NCBI GenBank assembly: GCA_002946415.1
Contig: NJPS01000006.1
Span: forward strand, 868,001-932,000
Direction: 5' to 3'
DNA from: Rutstroemia sp. NJR-2017a BVV2
Lineage: Eukaryota; Ascomycota; Leotiomycetes; Helotiales; Rutstroemiaceae
Length of the DNA stretch: 64,000 nucleotides
Shown: in pieces, positions 1 to 10,229 of the stretch
Layout: every line of letters begins with the position of its first letter
Numbering within the stretch: the first letter of the stretch is position 1
The notes under the pieces: model-generated
Database searches by the model: none
Seen by the model: only the letters and a program-made list of their open reading frames with translations
What the model was told of the DNA's origin: nothing
Program-made: the position numbers and the translations under genes

Positions 1-60
1 AATTACTTTTAATTTATTACAAAATAGTAGTTTATTATAAAGATATTTACTATTTCGGAT

Positions 61-1047
61 TCAAGAAGAAATTATAATAGAAATATAACCCACCCATAGA
101 TGCCCTAACCCGGCGGGTACCCAACCCACCCGGTGGGTAGGTTCGCAGCCTAATGCCCATTGAGATTTTAGCTCCCGTCGAAAGACCACCGTTATTTGAA
201 GTATCAGCGACCGTGTGTTGTGATTGAGTTGGTAATAAATTTGTGGTCTGGGTTGGCCAGATCCCAAGTACCGAGGAAGTATTGTCGAAGTTGGAGATGA
301 GCTTGTCGATGTCAAGGTAGCAGGTGCTTCTGAGAGATTCTCGAGGTCAGATGCTTGCCACCATATTGGTATTCCATCTTCCATGACGAAGTAAGGTTCA
401 CTTCCCGAGATAATTACGGTTTCTGGTTTGTTTGCGTGTGTAGATACTCATTGATTTACTTCATCTGGTGACGGACTGATGTAATACAATATAGACGTCG
501 TAGAAGAAAATGAGGAACCGCAAGCATGATCATAATTCACATATCTAAACCCACTAAGAACCGACGAGTACATTAACATATGTTTGATACTGGGCACGTT
601 ATTGATATACTTACAGTGGGCAGCAAACTACTGCTATTGTCGATGGCCCAATACTCAGAAATATTCCGTTACTCCCTCCGAAGCTACTCGTGATTGTCTT
701 CGCGTGCGACCAGCCAAATGGACATACCGCAGGACTGTCTGTAGAACCATAAGTAAAGGCTATCGTTTATCGATTCACCTCGAGGAAGTTAGCGAGCTAG
801 ATGACTACTAACAATAGTACAACTCCCATGCGCTTGTTCCGCTCCCACCAGAGTCCGTTATATTATTAGGATAACAAGCCGAATCAATGTAATATTCAGC
901 ATAATGACCAAAGTACATCGCATCAGCAGGCTCCGAGGTAAATATCGAAAGGCAGGAGGTTGGAGCCGTGAAAGCTGTTAGCAACGGCCCTCGATTGTAT
1001 GACGAGATAAGAGCTGGATCTGTGATAGAACTGATAGCGCTTGTCAT
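61..1047 (-). pseudogene. Cys-rich fungal surface-type protein, three exons, in-frame stop
   Basis: Proposed exons are 1047-813, 759-615 and 553 downwards. The introns are 812-760 (GTTAGT..TAG) and 614-554 (GTAAGT..TAG), and phase is kept at both joins. The reading contains SCLSIFTSEPADAMYFGH, YYIDSACYPNN, then after splicing SPAVCPFGW and VVCCPLGF, and later IPIWWQASDLENLSE. I recognise this spaced C/CCP..G pattern followed by a WQASDL-like stretch from uncharacterised ascomycete proteins that usually end in a Ser/Thr-rich stretch and one membrane helix; no function is known to me. Exon 3 has a TGA at 450-448 in an otherwise open frame, which one C-to-T change (CGA to TGA) would explain. After about position 250 the frame no longer resembles the family and runs into GC-rich repeats, and no membrane helix is visible, so the 3' end is lost or rearranged. 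Start chosen: the first ATG in frame, at 1047. Confidence 0.6.
85..145. repeat. GC-rich short inverted repeats at the edge of AT-rich DNA
   Basis: A compact cluster of CCC/GGG words (ACCCACCC, CCCGGCGGGTACCC, CCCACCCGGTGGGT) forms overlapping short inverted repeats between AT-rich sequence on the left and the decayed Cys-rich gene on the right. It falls where the gene stops resembling its family, so it may mark a small insertion or rearrangement. Nothing further can be said from sequence alone. Confidence 0.35.
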
Positions 1048-2006
1048 TGCGAAGTCGGAAGGTCTGATATTAGAGGAAGAATTTTAAAAATTCAGAGGAA
1101 TGACACAGACAGATTGAATGATAATCTGGATGGATGTAGTAAGGTATATAATTTTTTTAGAAAGGCTGATTGGCATTTAAGAAGGAACTTCATCCAAGAC
1201 ACTTCAGCAAGTTTGTTTGTCTATCTAATATATTAGTTCCCGGGGGCTGAGAAGAATCTAGCATCTTAATTAGCAAGAGTTGGAGCTCTTAAATGAGGCG
1301 TCTACGGTGAATAATTATAGGATATTTTGCGAGATCTCGTATCGAACATATAATGAATATAGGAAGGATTGACCTATTATATTTGAAAGTTACATTGTCT
1401 GACATGCAGGAGGATGGCGTTTTCGAGGACAATTTCCCGCAAGCTATCTACTATTTTTACTCAAAATAAATATCTTGTCATTGAGTCTCATTATTCTACT
1501 GTGAATAATATACAGTGAGTAAATAACTCACCTATTGAAGCATTGCTAAAAGTTTTAACTAGGCAATACAAACTTGCAATATAGTAGAATTTTACCTTTG
1601 TCCTTGTTCACTAGAAAGGGAATTTTGAGGTGAGGTTATCTACAACACCCTCCTGAACGGGTTATTTAATATTTGATATCTAATAAAGGGTTAAGCTATA
1701 TTGAAACATTACACTGCGGGTAACTAGTAAGATATGGTAGTGCAAGGCTTGCTTGATAAGTTCAGACAATAGGTTGATAGGGCCGCAGCTATCCACTTTG
1801 GCCCCTCCTTTTATTCCCTCGTAATATTAGGTCTATCAGAATTCAGGATGGGGAAGGAAAGGCACCTCGAACATTCTAAAAACTATTCCTCAGTCTACCT
1901 ATACCACTGATAGCTTGAAGTATACTTTCCTAAGAATTCGGTGTTTACCGGGAATCTCTCGACTGGCCCCCATCCCGCAAGACCATTTGAACCCACATCA
2001 TGAGAT
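1048..2006. other. Intergenic, AT-rich, no convincing gene
   Basis: No open frame here looks coding. The stretch is moderately AT-rich and contains one possible Ty1/copia-type LTR relic, listed separately. Confidence 0.6.
1400..1653 (-). repeat. Possible Ty1/copia LTR relic with polypurine tract
   Basis: On the minus strand a purine run (AGGAGGG, about 1653-1648) is followed directly by TGTTGTAGATAACC starting at 1647. That is how the 3' polypurine tract and 3' LTR start look in many fungal copia elements. The far end of the LTR was not found and the boundary at 1400 is a guess. No internal coding region is visible on the upstream side, so this would be a remnant at most. Confidence 0.25.
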
Positions 2007-2332
2007 ATGAGACTGGGTGTCAATTACGCTCAAAACTGGTCACTTGAGGCCTTCGTCAATGCTATGATATTCCAAGAGAACTACGGAGGCAACCCACTAT
2101 CAAATAAGTCGGCAGGCGACCTGTAGACGAGTCTTGATGATTTCATACAGGTCGGCATGGAGCTGTTCTGGTTCCGGTACTTATTGAGTTCGGATACAAA
2201 TCTGCTTTACGCGATCAATTATACGATAGACCTGCTATATGGATCGAGATCGAACCAAATGACAGGTATCAGCGTAAGTCTCTTCCCTCTAATGCTCGCC
2301 AGTTCACCTCCTCTGTCGCCTCATAATTCTTG
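2007..2332 (+). pseudogene. Coding-like relic with one internal stop, family unknown
   Basis: From the ATG at 2007 a frame runs for 39 codons (start MRLGVNYAQNWSLEAFVNAM), meets TAG at 2124, and continues open for about 68 more codons to a TGA at 2330. The composition is protein-like (NLLYAINYTIDLLYGSRSNQ near the end) and a GTAAGT follows MTGIS at about 2274, which may be a splice donor. TAG from CAG or TGG is a typical RIP change. I do not recognise the family. It lies just downstream of, and on the strand opposite to, the HET-domain gene. It may equally be chance. Confidence 0.3.
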
Positions 2333-2369
2333 ATAGCGAGCACGTGTTATTCGTCGAACATGAGATATA

Positions 2370-4115
2370 CTATTCTAGAGTGATCTTTGTCGCCATATTT
2401 AAATTCTTAAATAACATCTCCTCTGTTAAGTCTGCGAAAAAGCATTCACCAGTCAGTGAATACGTATTCTCCTTCCAGCGTATCACAAATGGGACGCTTC
2501 CCCCCGAGAAAGTCGCTATCCTGTCGCCCAATATTGTATAAGAAGGTACTAAGCCTAAGCGGCCACCAGCAGATCGAAAAACACGTCGTCCATAGAATAT
2601 CCGCGTCAATTGATTCCTTTCAGCCTTGAGCCAGTCTTTAGTGTAGGATATAGATGGTAGACTTAGGATGTTGAAGTCATTCAGTGCAGTAGATCGAGGG
2701 AAGATATCTATAACTCGAACAGTTTCACCCGTTGGTTCGAGTAATACTCTGGAATCTGGCCATTGTTGGAAGAGAAAATTGATATTTTCCCCTTTAAGCG
2801 AGCCGCGGAATGGCAAGATGGTATCCGAAAGCGATACTACTTCGTCAATAATACCTCCATTGAGTGTAAGTTTTGTGAGATCTTGTGACACCTCGTATTC
2901 CTTATGAAATGTCGAGGTTTTCGAAGACGGAGCTAAAGATGTTGATTTATCATAAGAATGCCAGTCAGGGACCCAAGATGGAAGGTTGAGAGAATGTGTA
3001 TGTGGAGCCCTCGCTGCTCCAGCGCAGCTAAGCACATCAAGCCTTCCGGTGGTCCTGAAAAGGTGGATTGCAATTTCTTTGTACACGGTATCGATTGCTT
3101 TCTCATAGTTCGGCTCCGGCAAAGTGGACTGGTTGTGGACTAGCGGATAGAGTCCATAAATCTTATCTCTGAGGTCTGTAGCACCGCATCGCCGGCTACG
3201 GTATAGTAGGTTGAATAGTGACAGTCGATCATCGGAGCCTTGCTGCATCATACGTCTACATTCATCGATAAATCCAATATGCTGGCAGATCTGCGCAGTG
3301 TCTGTGGCAGCAAACATTGGGCTTTCCGCGACACAACGAGCCGCATACACCAGGTCATCCCATTCCAGGCGCATTTGACCACATGTGACATCTAACTGAG
3401 TGGTGTTTGCCACCTCTTGAATGACCCAGACCCGCTGGAACCAGGCACGCCGAAAAAAATATCTCAAAGCACTCCAAATCGGTGATGATCCCTCTGGCAA
3501 CCCTAAGTCGCGCAAATGTTGTTCGGAAGGCTCGAGAATAACTAGACCACCGAAGCGACTTTCCAGTGCCCTTAACCTCCCAAAAATGGTCTTGACAAAG
3601 CCAGTTGCTTCCGACTCTCCGCCTATCCAAGCTACGACTTTGTTTGCTTTTCGATAGATCCTCCCCATAATACGGAGTTGCTGATTGCGCTCTGCATAGT
3701 CTGTCTGATTGATGCAAAGAGCATCTACCCAGAGTGTCCGTTTTCTGTCAGGCCGTCGAAGGTTGACCAGCGCCTCATGAAGATTGCTGGTTATGGGAAA
3801 ACTTCGCCTATTGCAGTTGATGAGTTGTGTGTCTTCAAGGTCGCCCCAGCAGTAAGATAGCGCTTCGTAATTAGGTGCTTCTTCTAAAGAGGCATTGACG
3901 AGCTTGCAATGGATTGGGTTTGAATGATAGCCAGGTTGAAGTTCAAGGACACGAAAAGAAGCCGGCGGGCGAAGCGGTAGGTGGGGGTATTGATGGAGAT
4001 TGCCCCCAAACATAGAGCCAAGCCGGTATGGCCACTCCCATCTTCGCATACTTATGTAGAAATGCAGGCGAATCAAATAAAGATAGCCGAGAGGAGGCAA
4101 AAGAGCGGGTTGCAC
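2370..4115 (-). CDS. HET-domain protein (heterokaryon incompatibility type)
   Basis: An intact intronless frame of 581 codons. The N-terminal half holds the HET domain: YEALSYCWG at residues 83-91, NLHEALVNLR at about 111-120, LWVDALCINQ at 128-137, then a stretch with ERNQQLRIMGRIYRKA and VAWIGGE. The C-terminus has YSLTGECFF, matching the usual closing block of this family, where a small regulatory segment follows a long variable middle. HET proteins act in the cytoplasm in fungal non-self recognition, where activation leads to cell death, but most family members have no known partner and I can assign no specific incompatibility locus. The first ATG (4115) gives a hydrophobic extra N-terminus; ATGs at codons 23 (4049) and 35 (4013) are plausible alternatives and keep the whole HET domain. 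This is the only long gene in the window with no sign of RIP damage. Confidence 0.93.
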   Translation of the reverse strand: MQPALLPPLGYLYLIRLHFYISMRRWEWPYRLGSMFGGNLHQYPHLPLRPPASFRVLELQPGYHSNPIHCKLVNASLEEAPNYEALSYCWGDLEDTQLINCNRRSFPITSNLHEALVNLRRPDRKRTLWVDALCINQTDYAERNQQLRIMGRIYRKANKVVAWIGGESEATGFVKTIFGRLRALESRFGGLVILEPSEQHLRDLGLPEGSSPIWSALRYFFRRAWFQRVWVIQEVANTTQLDVTCGQMRLEWDDLVYAARCVAESPMFAATDTAQICQHIGFIDECRRMMQQGSDDRLSLFNLLYRSRRCGATDLRDKIYGLYPLVHNQSTLPEPNYEKAIDTVYKEIAIHLFRTTGRLDVLSCAGAARAPHTHSLNLPSWVPDWHSYDKSTSLAPSSKTSTFHKEYEVSQDLTKLTLNGGIIDEVVSLSDTILPFRGSLKGENINFLFQQWPDSRVLLEPTGETVRVIDIFPRSTALNDFNILSLPSISYTKDWLKAERNQLTRIFYGRRVFRSAGGRLGLVPSYTILGDRIATFSGGSVPFVIRWKENTYSLTGECFFADLTEEMLFKNLNMATKITLE

Positions 4116-4191
4116 ACAGAAGATAGTTTAGAAGATAGCAATAGGTTCGGTTGCCCAACGTACGGTACGTGAATAAAAATCTAACCCTAAA

Positions 4192-4284
4192 ACGGAACCA
4201 CGCTGTGATTCCATTTCACCCCCGTACGGACCACACCTTAATTTTCCCATACAAAAAAAAAGACGGAATCACGGTGTGATTCCA
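4192..4284. repeat. Pair of 22-bp direct repeats, each an inverted repeat
   Basis: Two near-identical copies lie at 4192-4213 and 4263-4284. Each has the form ACGGAAyCAC, a variable base pattern GCT or GGT, then GTGATTCCA, so each is also an 8+8 inverted repeat around a 3-bp centre. They sit 77-170 bp upstream of the HET gene's first ATG. They could be the ends of a small non-autonomous element (71 bp apart) or paired sites for a dimeric DNA-binding protein. The 50 bp between them has no coding potential. Confidence 0.5.
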
Positions 4285-4812
4285 AAGGAATAAGATTAGG
4301 CTATCTATACCCTCTCAAATTGAGGAACAGCAGCGACACCAGACTCCTCCTCGCAACCCAGCTGTACGCTCGCCATCCGACCTCTGCCAGTATAGGAAAT
4401 ATATAGCCGGAAAGTGGATGACGCAGAGGTATCTTTACATATACGGCATCTCGCCTCCCGCCTCCGCTACATGCCACAGCGCCGCCGCGCAAGCTGGAAC
4501 GAACAGGGGCCGCGTGCGTGGAACGAACGGAGGCCGTTTTTCGCCCCACTCGGGGGCAGCGACCAATCCGCGCCCGCCATCTCGAACGAACGGCGGCCGT
4601 TCGTCGCGGAATAATAGGATAGGGTGTCTTTCAAGCCTATCTCCACAGGCAGTTTCATAGTCCAATATCATGCAGAAGATCTATATGCTCTTTCATGAAG
4701 GACACACAAGGTTGGATCGAAATTCTAACAGGATATATTCAATTTCTGATTAAAACGTTGTTGCAACTTCGTATAACTAGTAATATCCTTACAATTCCCT
4801 ACCCAACCCCAC
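4285..4812. other. Intergenic; GC-rich repeat block at 4496-4612
   Basis: Between the HET gene and the PAN-like gene there is no supported gene. Frames are open on both strands across 4414-4671 only because the DNA is GC-rich and stop-poor. Within it GGAACGAACR and the related CGAACGAACGG recur at about 4496, 4530 and 4583, each followed by a GGCCG word. The last copy forms a near-perfect hairpin (GAACGGCGGCCGTTC). Confidence 0.5.
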
Positions 4813-5976
4813 TTAACAACAGGGCAAGATCAAATGATGGCCTGGAGCCCCAAATCCAGCAGCAACACCCGACCGGCCTCTGAATGAATTACATACACCA
4901 CCGGTGTTGACCCAAAGGGCTTTAAAACCACTCTTCTCCTGTTGTTCCTTCAGAAGCTTGGTTATATCCTGTGTATGGCAAGGGTTCTTTGGGTGTTGTA
5001 TGGAACCTAGTAAGGGGACGACATTCATATCACAGCGAAGGTACCATTCCTTTTTGTTGCCCTTTGAATCAACAATGACGAATCTCTTGTTATCGAATTT
5101 GGGGCAAATGCTTGAGAAGCTTTCGCGGGAGATTTCTTGGAGAAGAGCTTCGTTTTCTGCCGAGGTCTGTGACACGGATGCATCTTTATCTGCACCTCCG
5201 CTAGTTTCAGTTTCCTTCGGCTTCTGCTTGGCGTCTTCGAGAGCTTTCAGAAGGACTTGCTTCTCCTCCTCCAGTTTGGCTTTGGCGGCTTCGCACGAAG
5301 TGGACTGGGCCAATTTTTCAGCTTCGCATCGATTCTTATCGTCAACTAGACCCGCCTTTTCCTTCTCACACTGAGCCTTCGCTTCTACAGCCGCAGCACC
5401 AATGCTGCTGCACTTCTCGGTAATCTTCTTTTCACACTCGGCTCCATTAGTCTGACCCAGAGCAGCCTTCTCCGCCTCACATTTGGCCGTTGCCTCCTCC
5501 TCGCATTTAGCCTTTGCAGCTTCAACTGGCTTTCCACATCCCCCTACCGGCTCGGGCTCGTCCTCTATTACGCCAGTTTTCTCAATTAATAAATAAGGAG
5601 CTTTGGGGTTGACGCTTTGATAGATCGAATAAGTTGACGTTGCGAAATAACAATTGCCCATAGATATACTGGCCGGACAATTGGCATCCGCAGCACAGAG
5701 CTTAGCACACTCTCGAGCACTTTTGACTATAGCCCGAGGGTCCTCTTCCTTAGTCCCATACATAGCACAGGTGTAGGTGAACATGATACCGCCGACGGTT
5801 CCTTCACCGGATTTGCTTTCGTTGGGGGGGCAGCATAGTTTAAAGCTTGCTTGGGAGGAGGCGCCGGAGATAGAGAGACAATTTCCTCCGTTACTGGTGG
5901 TACCTATGGGGCTTTGAGTGGCCTATACTCCGCCCGCGGAGAAGAGAACAAAGAGAGAGGTGGAACGAAAAATCAT
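4813..5976 (-). pseudogene. Secreted PAN-like/coiled-coil protein with a stop in the signal peptide
   Basis: One frame of 387 codons runs from an ATG at 5976 to TAA at 4815-4813. It begins MIFRSTSLFVLFSAGG, a good signal peptide, and is broken by TAG at codon 18 (5925-5923); from codon 19 onward it is open. A single C-to-T change (CAG to TAG) would explain this. Next comes a Cys-rich PAN/apple-like module (FKLCCPP, TYTCAMYG, CAKLCAADANCPAS, GNCYFATSTYS), which in fungi is typical of cell-wall or extracellular proteins. A long Ala/Glu/Lys coiled coil with regularly spaced Cys follows (about codons 150-255; CEEEATAKCEAEKAA), and then a second Cys-containing globular end (SSICPKF, WYLRCDMN, NPCHTQD, GGVCNSF, HLILPCC). 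If the stop is real, translation from the internal Met at 5784 (323 codons) would lack the signal peptide, so the product would no longer be secreted. A sequencing error remains possible. Confidence 0.72.
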
Positions 5977-6838
5977 AGCTTTTAATCCAATCCACAATAA
6001 CCTCAAGAAAGATAAAACTAAGGGAACTTTTGCGTGTGATGTTGCACTCGATCGGCAATATATGGGGAAAATGCGAAGATAGTTGGAATATATACTAAGA
6101 TGAGTGGTATTTTCTAAAGGAAATCGTGATTCGGCATTATATAACTATCTCTAGGTATGTACGAGTAATGTTCAGTCAAGTCAAACCCCATGTTCCAGCG
6201 TACTAGTAGCAATGGCAGGAGTACTGTAGGGGCCCCGCATACAGTATATAACATTACTATAAGGTTTAACAACACATTTCTGACACAAAATCTTTTTTTT
6301 TTTTCATCTAGATCGGATCTGGTTACGGACTTACATTTTTACGGTCGGAATGGGATATACTTTCCATAATTTACAATAAAAAGACCAACCCTAATGCACA
6401 ACACAAATTTTTAGTGACAATTGAATAAAACCAGCAATGTTTGTTCAGTTCAATGACTTGGCTACACTTGCCACGACTTCCATATGAAACTGCCACACGA
6501 CTGCCACATGTACAAGTAAAGAGTCGAGTCAGTATTGTGCATAACTCTCATATCTTCCTGCATCGCCAATCCATCTCCACGCAGCCTTGCAAACTTCTCG
6601 TCCAAGTCAGATATTTCCATCAGACCGTCCTCACGTCACTTACAGACTTCTGGACGGAGATCTAATGAGCCCGAGCTACTGCTTCAATACCCGAATTTAT
6701 CCAAATACCGAAAACTGTCCAGGCGCCGCACGGCCGGCAAACGTAGTCTCATCTTACCATTTCAAATATTTAACCGAGGTTATCCCTCTAGGAGTACTCG
6801 AACTCGCTCTTCATCAACTAATCTCAGCTTATATATAA
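5977..6838. other. Intergenic, AT-rich; short overlapping frames not supported
   Basis: This is the region between two divergently transcribed genes. It has a T-run at about 6292-6303 and TATA-like words, for example TATATATAAG at about 6830. Three short overlapping plus-strand frames (6441-6665, 6535-6903, 6587-6838) show no recognisable family. Part of this stretch may hold an undetected first exon or the 5' UTR of the gene at 6926. Confidence 0.5.
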
Positions 6839-6925
6839 GCTCTTCCCCACTATCCAGAAAAGGCTTTCTTTCACACCGATTCCAATATAAGCAGTTCGGA
6901 TGAAGTTGCACTGAATGAGGGTGAG

Positions 6926-7940
6926 ATGGAGATTTCGCCTCCTTGGGGAAGTATTCCAGTCGAAGCCTATATTCTGGTAAGCATCAAGTTGGGGACCAAA
7001 GTCATAATCAATCTGATTTCATTCACTAGCAAAATTGGGATATAAGCTCTTCAACAGCACCTACGGATCAACTTCGACATCTCGTGCGTCTTTACATTGG
7101 AGCTGGATATCATGATCCTGTAAGGTTTTTTTGTTGCCATCCCCATTGCTCCATTTAACGGAGAAGCTTATTTTGGGGGCCAAACTCGTCCTACCGGCAA
7201 ATTGTATTGGGTTGTATTGACTAATTCAACTCTTCTTTCAGACCACTTTACCATCAATCACACCAACGGATGATCAAGTAACCACAATCTTGCAGCCTTG
7301 GCGTACTCCTTTTCAAAGAGCGGTGGCGACAGAGCCTGGTCAGATTGGATCTATTTGGCTCCGGACGGACTATTCAGCTGAGTCAGAAGGCGCGCATGAA
7401 TCCTTGCTGGAAAATGTGGATTTGTTCAATACTCTAGATGACGAAGATCGTCTTCTCGATGATGAAGATCTCTACGATTTTGGACAAGAGTGGCAAAAAA
7501 TTCTTGATTTGATGCCTGAGCTTGTCGTTTCTACTGATGCTTCAACCTGGCACTCCAGTCTAACCCTGCTCACTAAAGCCGAAGATGAACTCGACAAGGC
7601 AAAAGCATATCTAGCCGGCGAAGATATCCAAGGTGCACCGGTAGAACTAATTGAAAGTATGAGAAATATCTTGCCTGCTGATCAAGCTGGGGAGAGTGTT
7701 CTCCGAATCCTGCGGAGCAAGGTGCACAAGACCTGCGTTGTGAACTACATCCTTGTAGAAGACTCAGAGGCTCTGGAGACCCAACAACTTCTGCTGATTT
7801 TCCTTGATGCCCACGGGAGAGTTGTGAGGTCTTCAAGAGTGCCGCCTGATCAGGCGGAGCAGATGGGTGGATTTTGGTTAGATGGTAGCTGGGACGAGGT
7901 GGATGAATGGATGGAGGCAGAAATCGGTGATAACTACTAG
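6926..7940 (+). CDS. Unrecognised acidic protein, three exons
   Basis: Proposed exons are 6926-6976, 7030-7119 and 7242-7940, joined in phase 0 across introns 6977-7029 (GTAAGC..TAG, 53 bp) and 7120-7241 (GTAAGG..CAG, 122 bp). The 279-residue product starts MEISPPWGSIPVEAYIL and continues QNWDISSSTAPTDQLRHL and VRLYIGAGYHDP. It has a very acidic centre (LDDEDRLLDDEDLYDFGQE) and ends WMEAEIGDNY. There is no signal peptide, membrane segment or known motif; it is probably soluble. The frame stays open upstream of the ATG to 6839 with protein-like content (HTDSNISSSDEVALNEGE) and an AG at 6838-6839, so an extra 5' exon is likely and the true N-terminus may be longer. I do not recognise the family. 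Before the transposons arrived, this gene's 3' end faced the 3' end of the ankyrin/CorA-like gene. Confidence 0.72.
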
Positions 7941-8136
7941 GTGGGTGGTGTCTGTAGATATTTGTTGTATATATAAACTCACACTCAAGATAAACTATAG
8001 CAGATTTCAATAGAAGTGGTCAAATTCCTAGATAAATTATACTTCAGTTATAAATAAAGTATTATATCGTCGAATCTCTAATTATATAGAAGTGATCAAA
8101 AAACTAGATAGATTTAGAATTGAAGTTGTGACGATC
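7941..8136. other. 3' flank of the acidic-protein gene up to element A1
   Basis: AT-rich, non-coding. It ends at 8137-8141 (CTTAC), the left target-site duplication of element A1. Confidence 0.6.
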
Positions 8137-8141
8137 CTTAC

Positions 8142-8691
8142 TGTTACGACGTACTTAGAATGAGAGCCTAAGGACCTTAGGTTCAGAGGATGGCTAACCA
8201 CTATTCGGTGGGGTCGAACTGTTGTGCAGAGATTACACGATAAAGTAGAGTCTAGGTATCTGTACCTATAGTACGGAGATAGGAAAAAGGTACCTACGAT
8301 TATTGGTATATCTTTGTAAGGAACAGTACTATAGGAATAAGGTGTCTGGGAATGGATAGGTACCAGAGTAATCAATAGTACCTTTAGTAGAACCTCAGAC
8401 TAGAATTATATAATGTCCTAGTAGCTCCTAGTAGTCCTAGCAGTAGGAATTGATAGGATTGATAAGATAGTAGAGAACAAAGATCTATATAACTAGATAG
8501 TTTTCCTTAGTATATAGAGCTTCGTACTTAATAATAATTACTACTTATTTACCTACTATTACAATTACGATCGATTCTCTATATGATTGTTATCAATAAT
8601 AAATCTACAATAGTACTATTAGTTATTGTAACCTCTAGTACTTAAGACCCTAACCACTTCTATATAACTCAGAAGATAAGTATTTGTAATA
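8142..8691 (+). repeat. 5' LTR of A1, weakly mutated
   Basis: It starts TGTTACGACGTACTTAG and ends GTATTTGTAATA. The first 250 bp keep far more G and C than the matching part of the 3' LTR, so this copy is close to the original. A TATA-like and purine/pyrimidine-rich stretch in its second half is shared by all A-type LTRs. Confidence 0.92.
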
Positions 8692-9678
8692 CTTTGAATA
8701 TCTTTATTACTTTATATACCGAATCGATATAGCTCTAAACGATGTTATAATAACTAGGTTTATAAGCCAATTACTAGCTTTATCATTTACTATAAATACA
8801 ACTATACCTCTACTAGATCGTGATAGCAATATCATTATAGCTTATAATAATGCTAATAATAAAGAAAGCGATAGTAATAATAACGAACTTAAAGAGTTCA
8901 GACTCTAGGAAATCTTGAAAATCGTGTTACCAGATAAATATAATAGTGATAGAAGGAAATTGGAAATCTTTTTTTTACAATTAAGAATATATTTCAGGTT
9001 CAATACTGATAAGTTCGATACTCGAGATACTAAGAGTTTCTAGGCTACTTTTTATCTAAGAAACGAAGTAGCTAAATAGATTGAATCTTTTCTATTTAAC
9101 TATTTTGAGAATAGCTATAACCTAGCTATAATAATAGTAACTATTATAGTTATATTTATAAGCTACAAAGGATTCTATAAGGAGATTAAGTAAGTATTCG
9201 GGAATATCGATATTGTAAGAATTGTAGAATAACAACTCTTTAGCTTATAATAAACCAGATCTATAATCAATTATATAACAGAATTCCGAAAGTATAGAAA
9301 TCAAACCAACTAGGGAATAGTAGTATTACTTAATTATTATATAAAAGAACTAAAAAGAAATATCAAACTTGAATTATCTTGGAGAAACCTGATTGATAAT
9401 ATAAATGATCTAATCGAAGAAACTATTTATATCGATAATAGGGACTATAAGTTTCAAAGAGAAATATATTTTAGTAGTATAAACCAATACTCTTAATAAT
9501 ATCGATAAAACAAGAAAAGACCAAGGTTTTCCAAGAAACAATATATTAGGGAAAAGATTTATAATGATCTTATATAACTAGATATAATAAATTTAAGAAA
9601 TAATCTTTCCTAAAATAAACGAAACTACTGATAAGAATAGAAGCTTTACTTCGAGTACAGATTCCCAGGATACCAAAC

Positions 9679-10229
9679 TATTATAATATACTTAGAATAA
9701 GAGTCTAAGGATCTTAAACTTAGAAAGTAGCTAACTACTATTTGATAAGGTCGAACTGTTATACAAAGATTATATAATAAAGTAGAGTCTAGATATCTAT
9801 ATCTATAATACAGAGATAGGAAAAAGGTATCTATAATTATCGGTATACCTTTATAAAGAACGATATTATAGAAATAAGGTACTTAAGAATAGATAAGTAC
9901 TAGAGTAATCAATAGTACCTTTAGTAAAACCTTAAGCTAGAATCATATAATATCCTAGCAGCTCTTAGTAGTCCTAGTAATAGGAATTGATAAGATTAAT
10001 AAGATAGTAAAGAAATAAAGATCTATATAACTAGATAGTTTTCCTTAGTATATAAAGCTTTATACTTAATAATAATTACTACTTATTTACTTATTATTAC
10101 AATTACGATCGATTCTTTATATAACTATTATCAATAATAAACCTATAATAGTACTATCAGTTATTATAACCTCTAGTATTCGAGACCTTAACCACTTCTA
10201 TATAACTCAGAAGACAAATATTTGTAATA
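9679..10229 (+). repeat. 5' LTR of A2
   Basis: It matches the A1 LTR along its whole length, and starts TATTATAATATACTTAG where A1 has TGTTACGACGTACTTAG, so five of the first ten bases show RIP-type transitions. Confidence 0.92.

Noticed and set aside
61..143. GGGTACCC/CCCACCC words as a possible satellite
   Set aside because: Too few and too irregular copies to call a tandem repeat; kept only as a short inverted-repeat cluster.
4180..4192. Telomere-like CTAACCCTAAAA
   Set aside because: Only one partial unit is present; there is no tandem array, so it is not telomeric.
4301..4671. Open frames on both strands upstream of the PAN-like gene
   Set aside because: They overlap each other in opposite directions, carry no known motif, and are explained by GC-rich repeats with few stops.
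6441..6903. Three overlapping small plus-strand frames before the acidic-protein gene
   Set aside because: Basic, Ser/Arg-rich, mutually overlapping, and unlike any family I know. At most they cover an unseen 5' exon or UTR.
8082..8375. Minus-strand 97-codon frame at the start of A1
   Set aside because: It lies in the least mutated part of the 5' LTR, where stops are simply rarer; LTRs of this family do not encode proteins.
8692..9678. tRNA-primer binding site just after the A-type 5' LTR
   Set aside because: The leader (CTTTGARTATCTTTGTTAC) has no TGG-start complement to a common tRNA 3' end that I can recognise; self-priming is possible but not shown.
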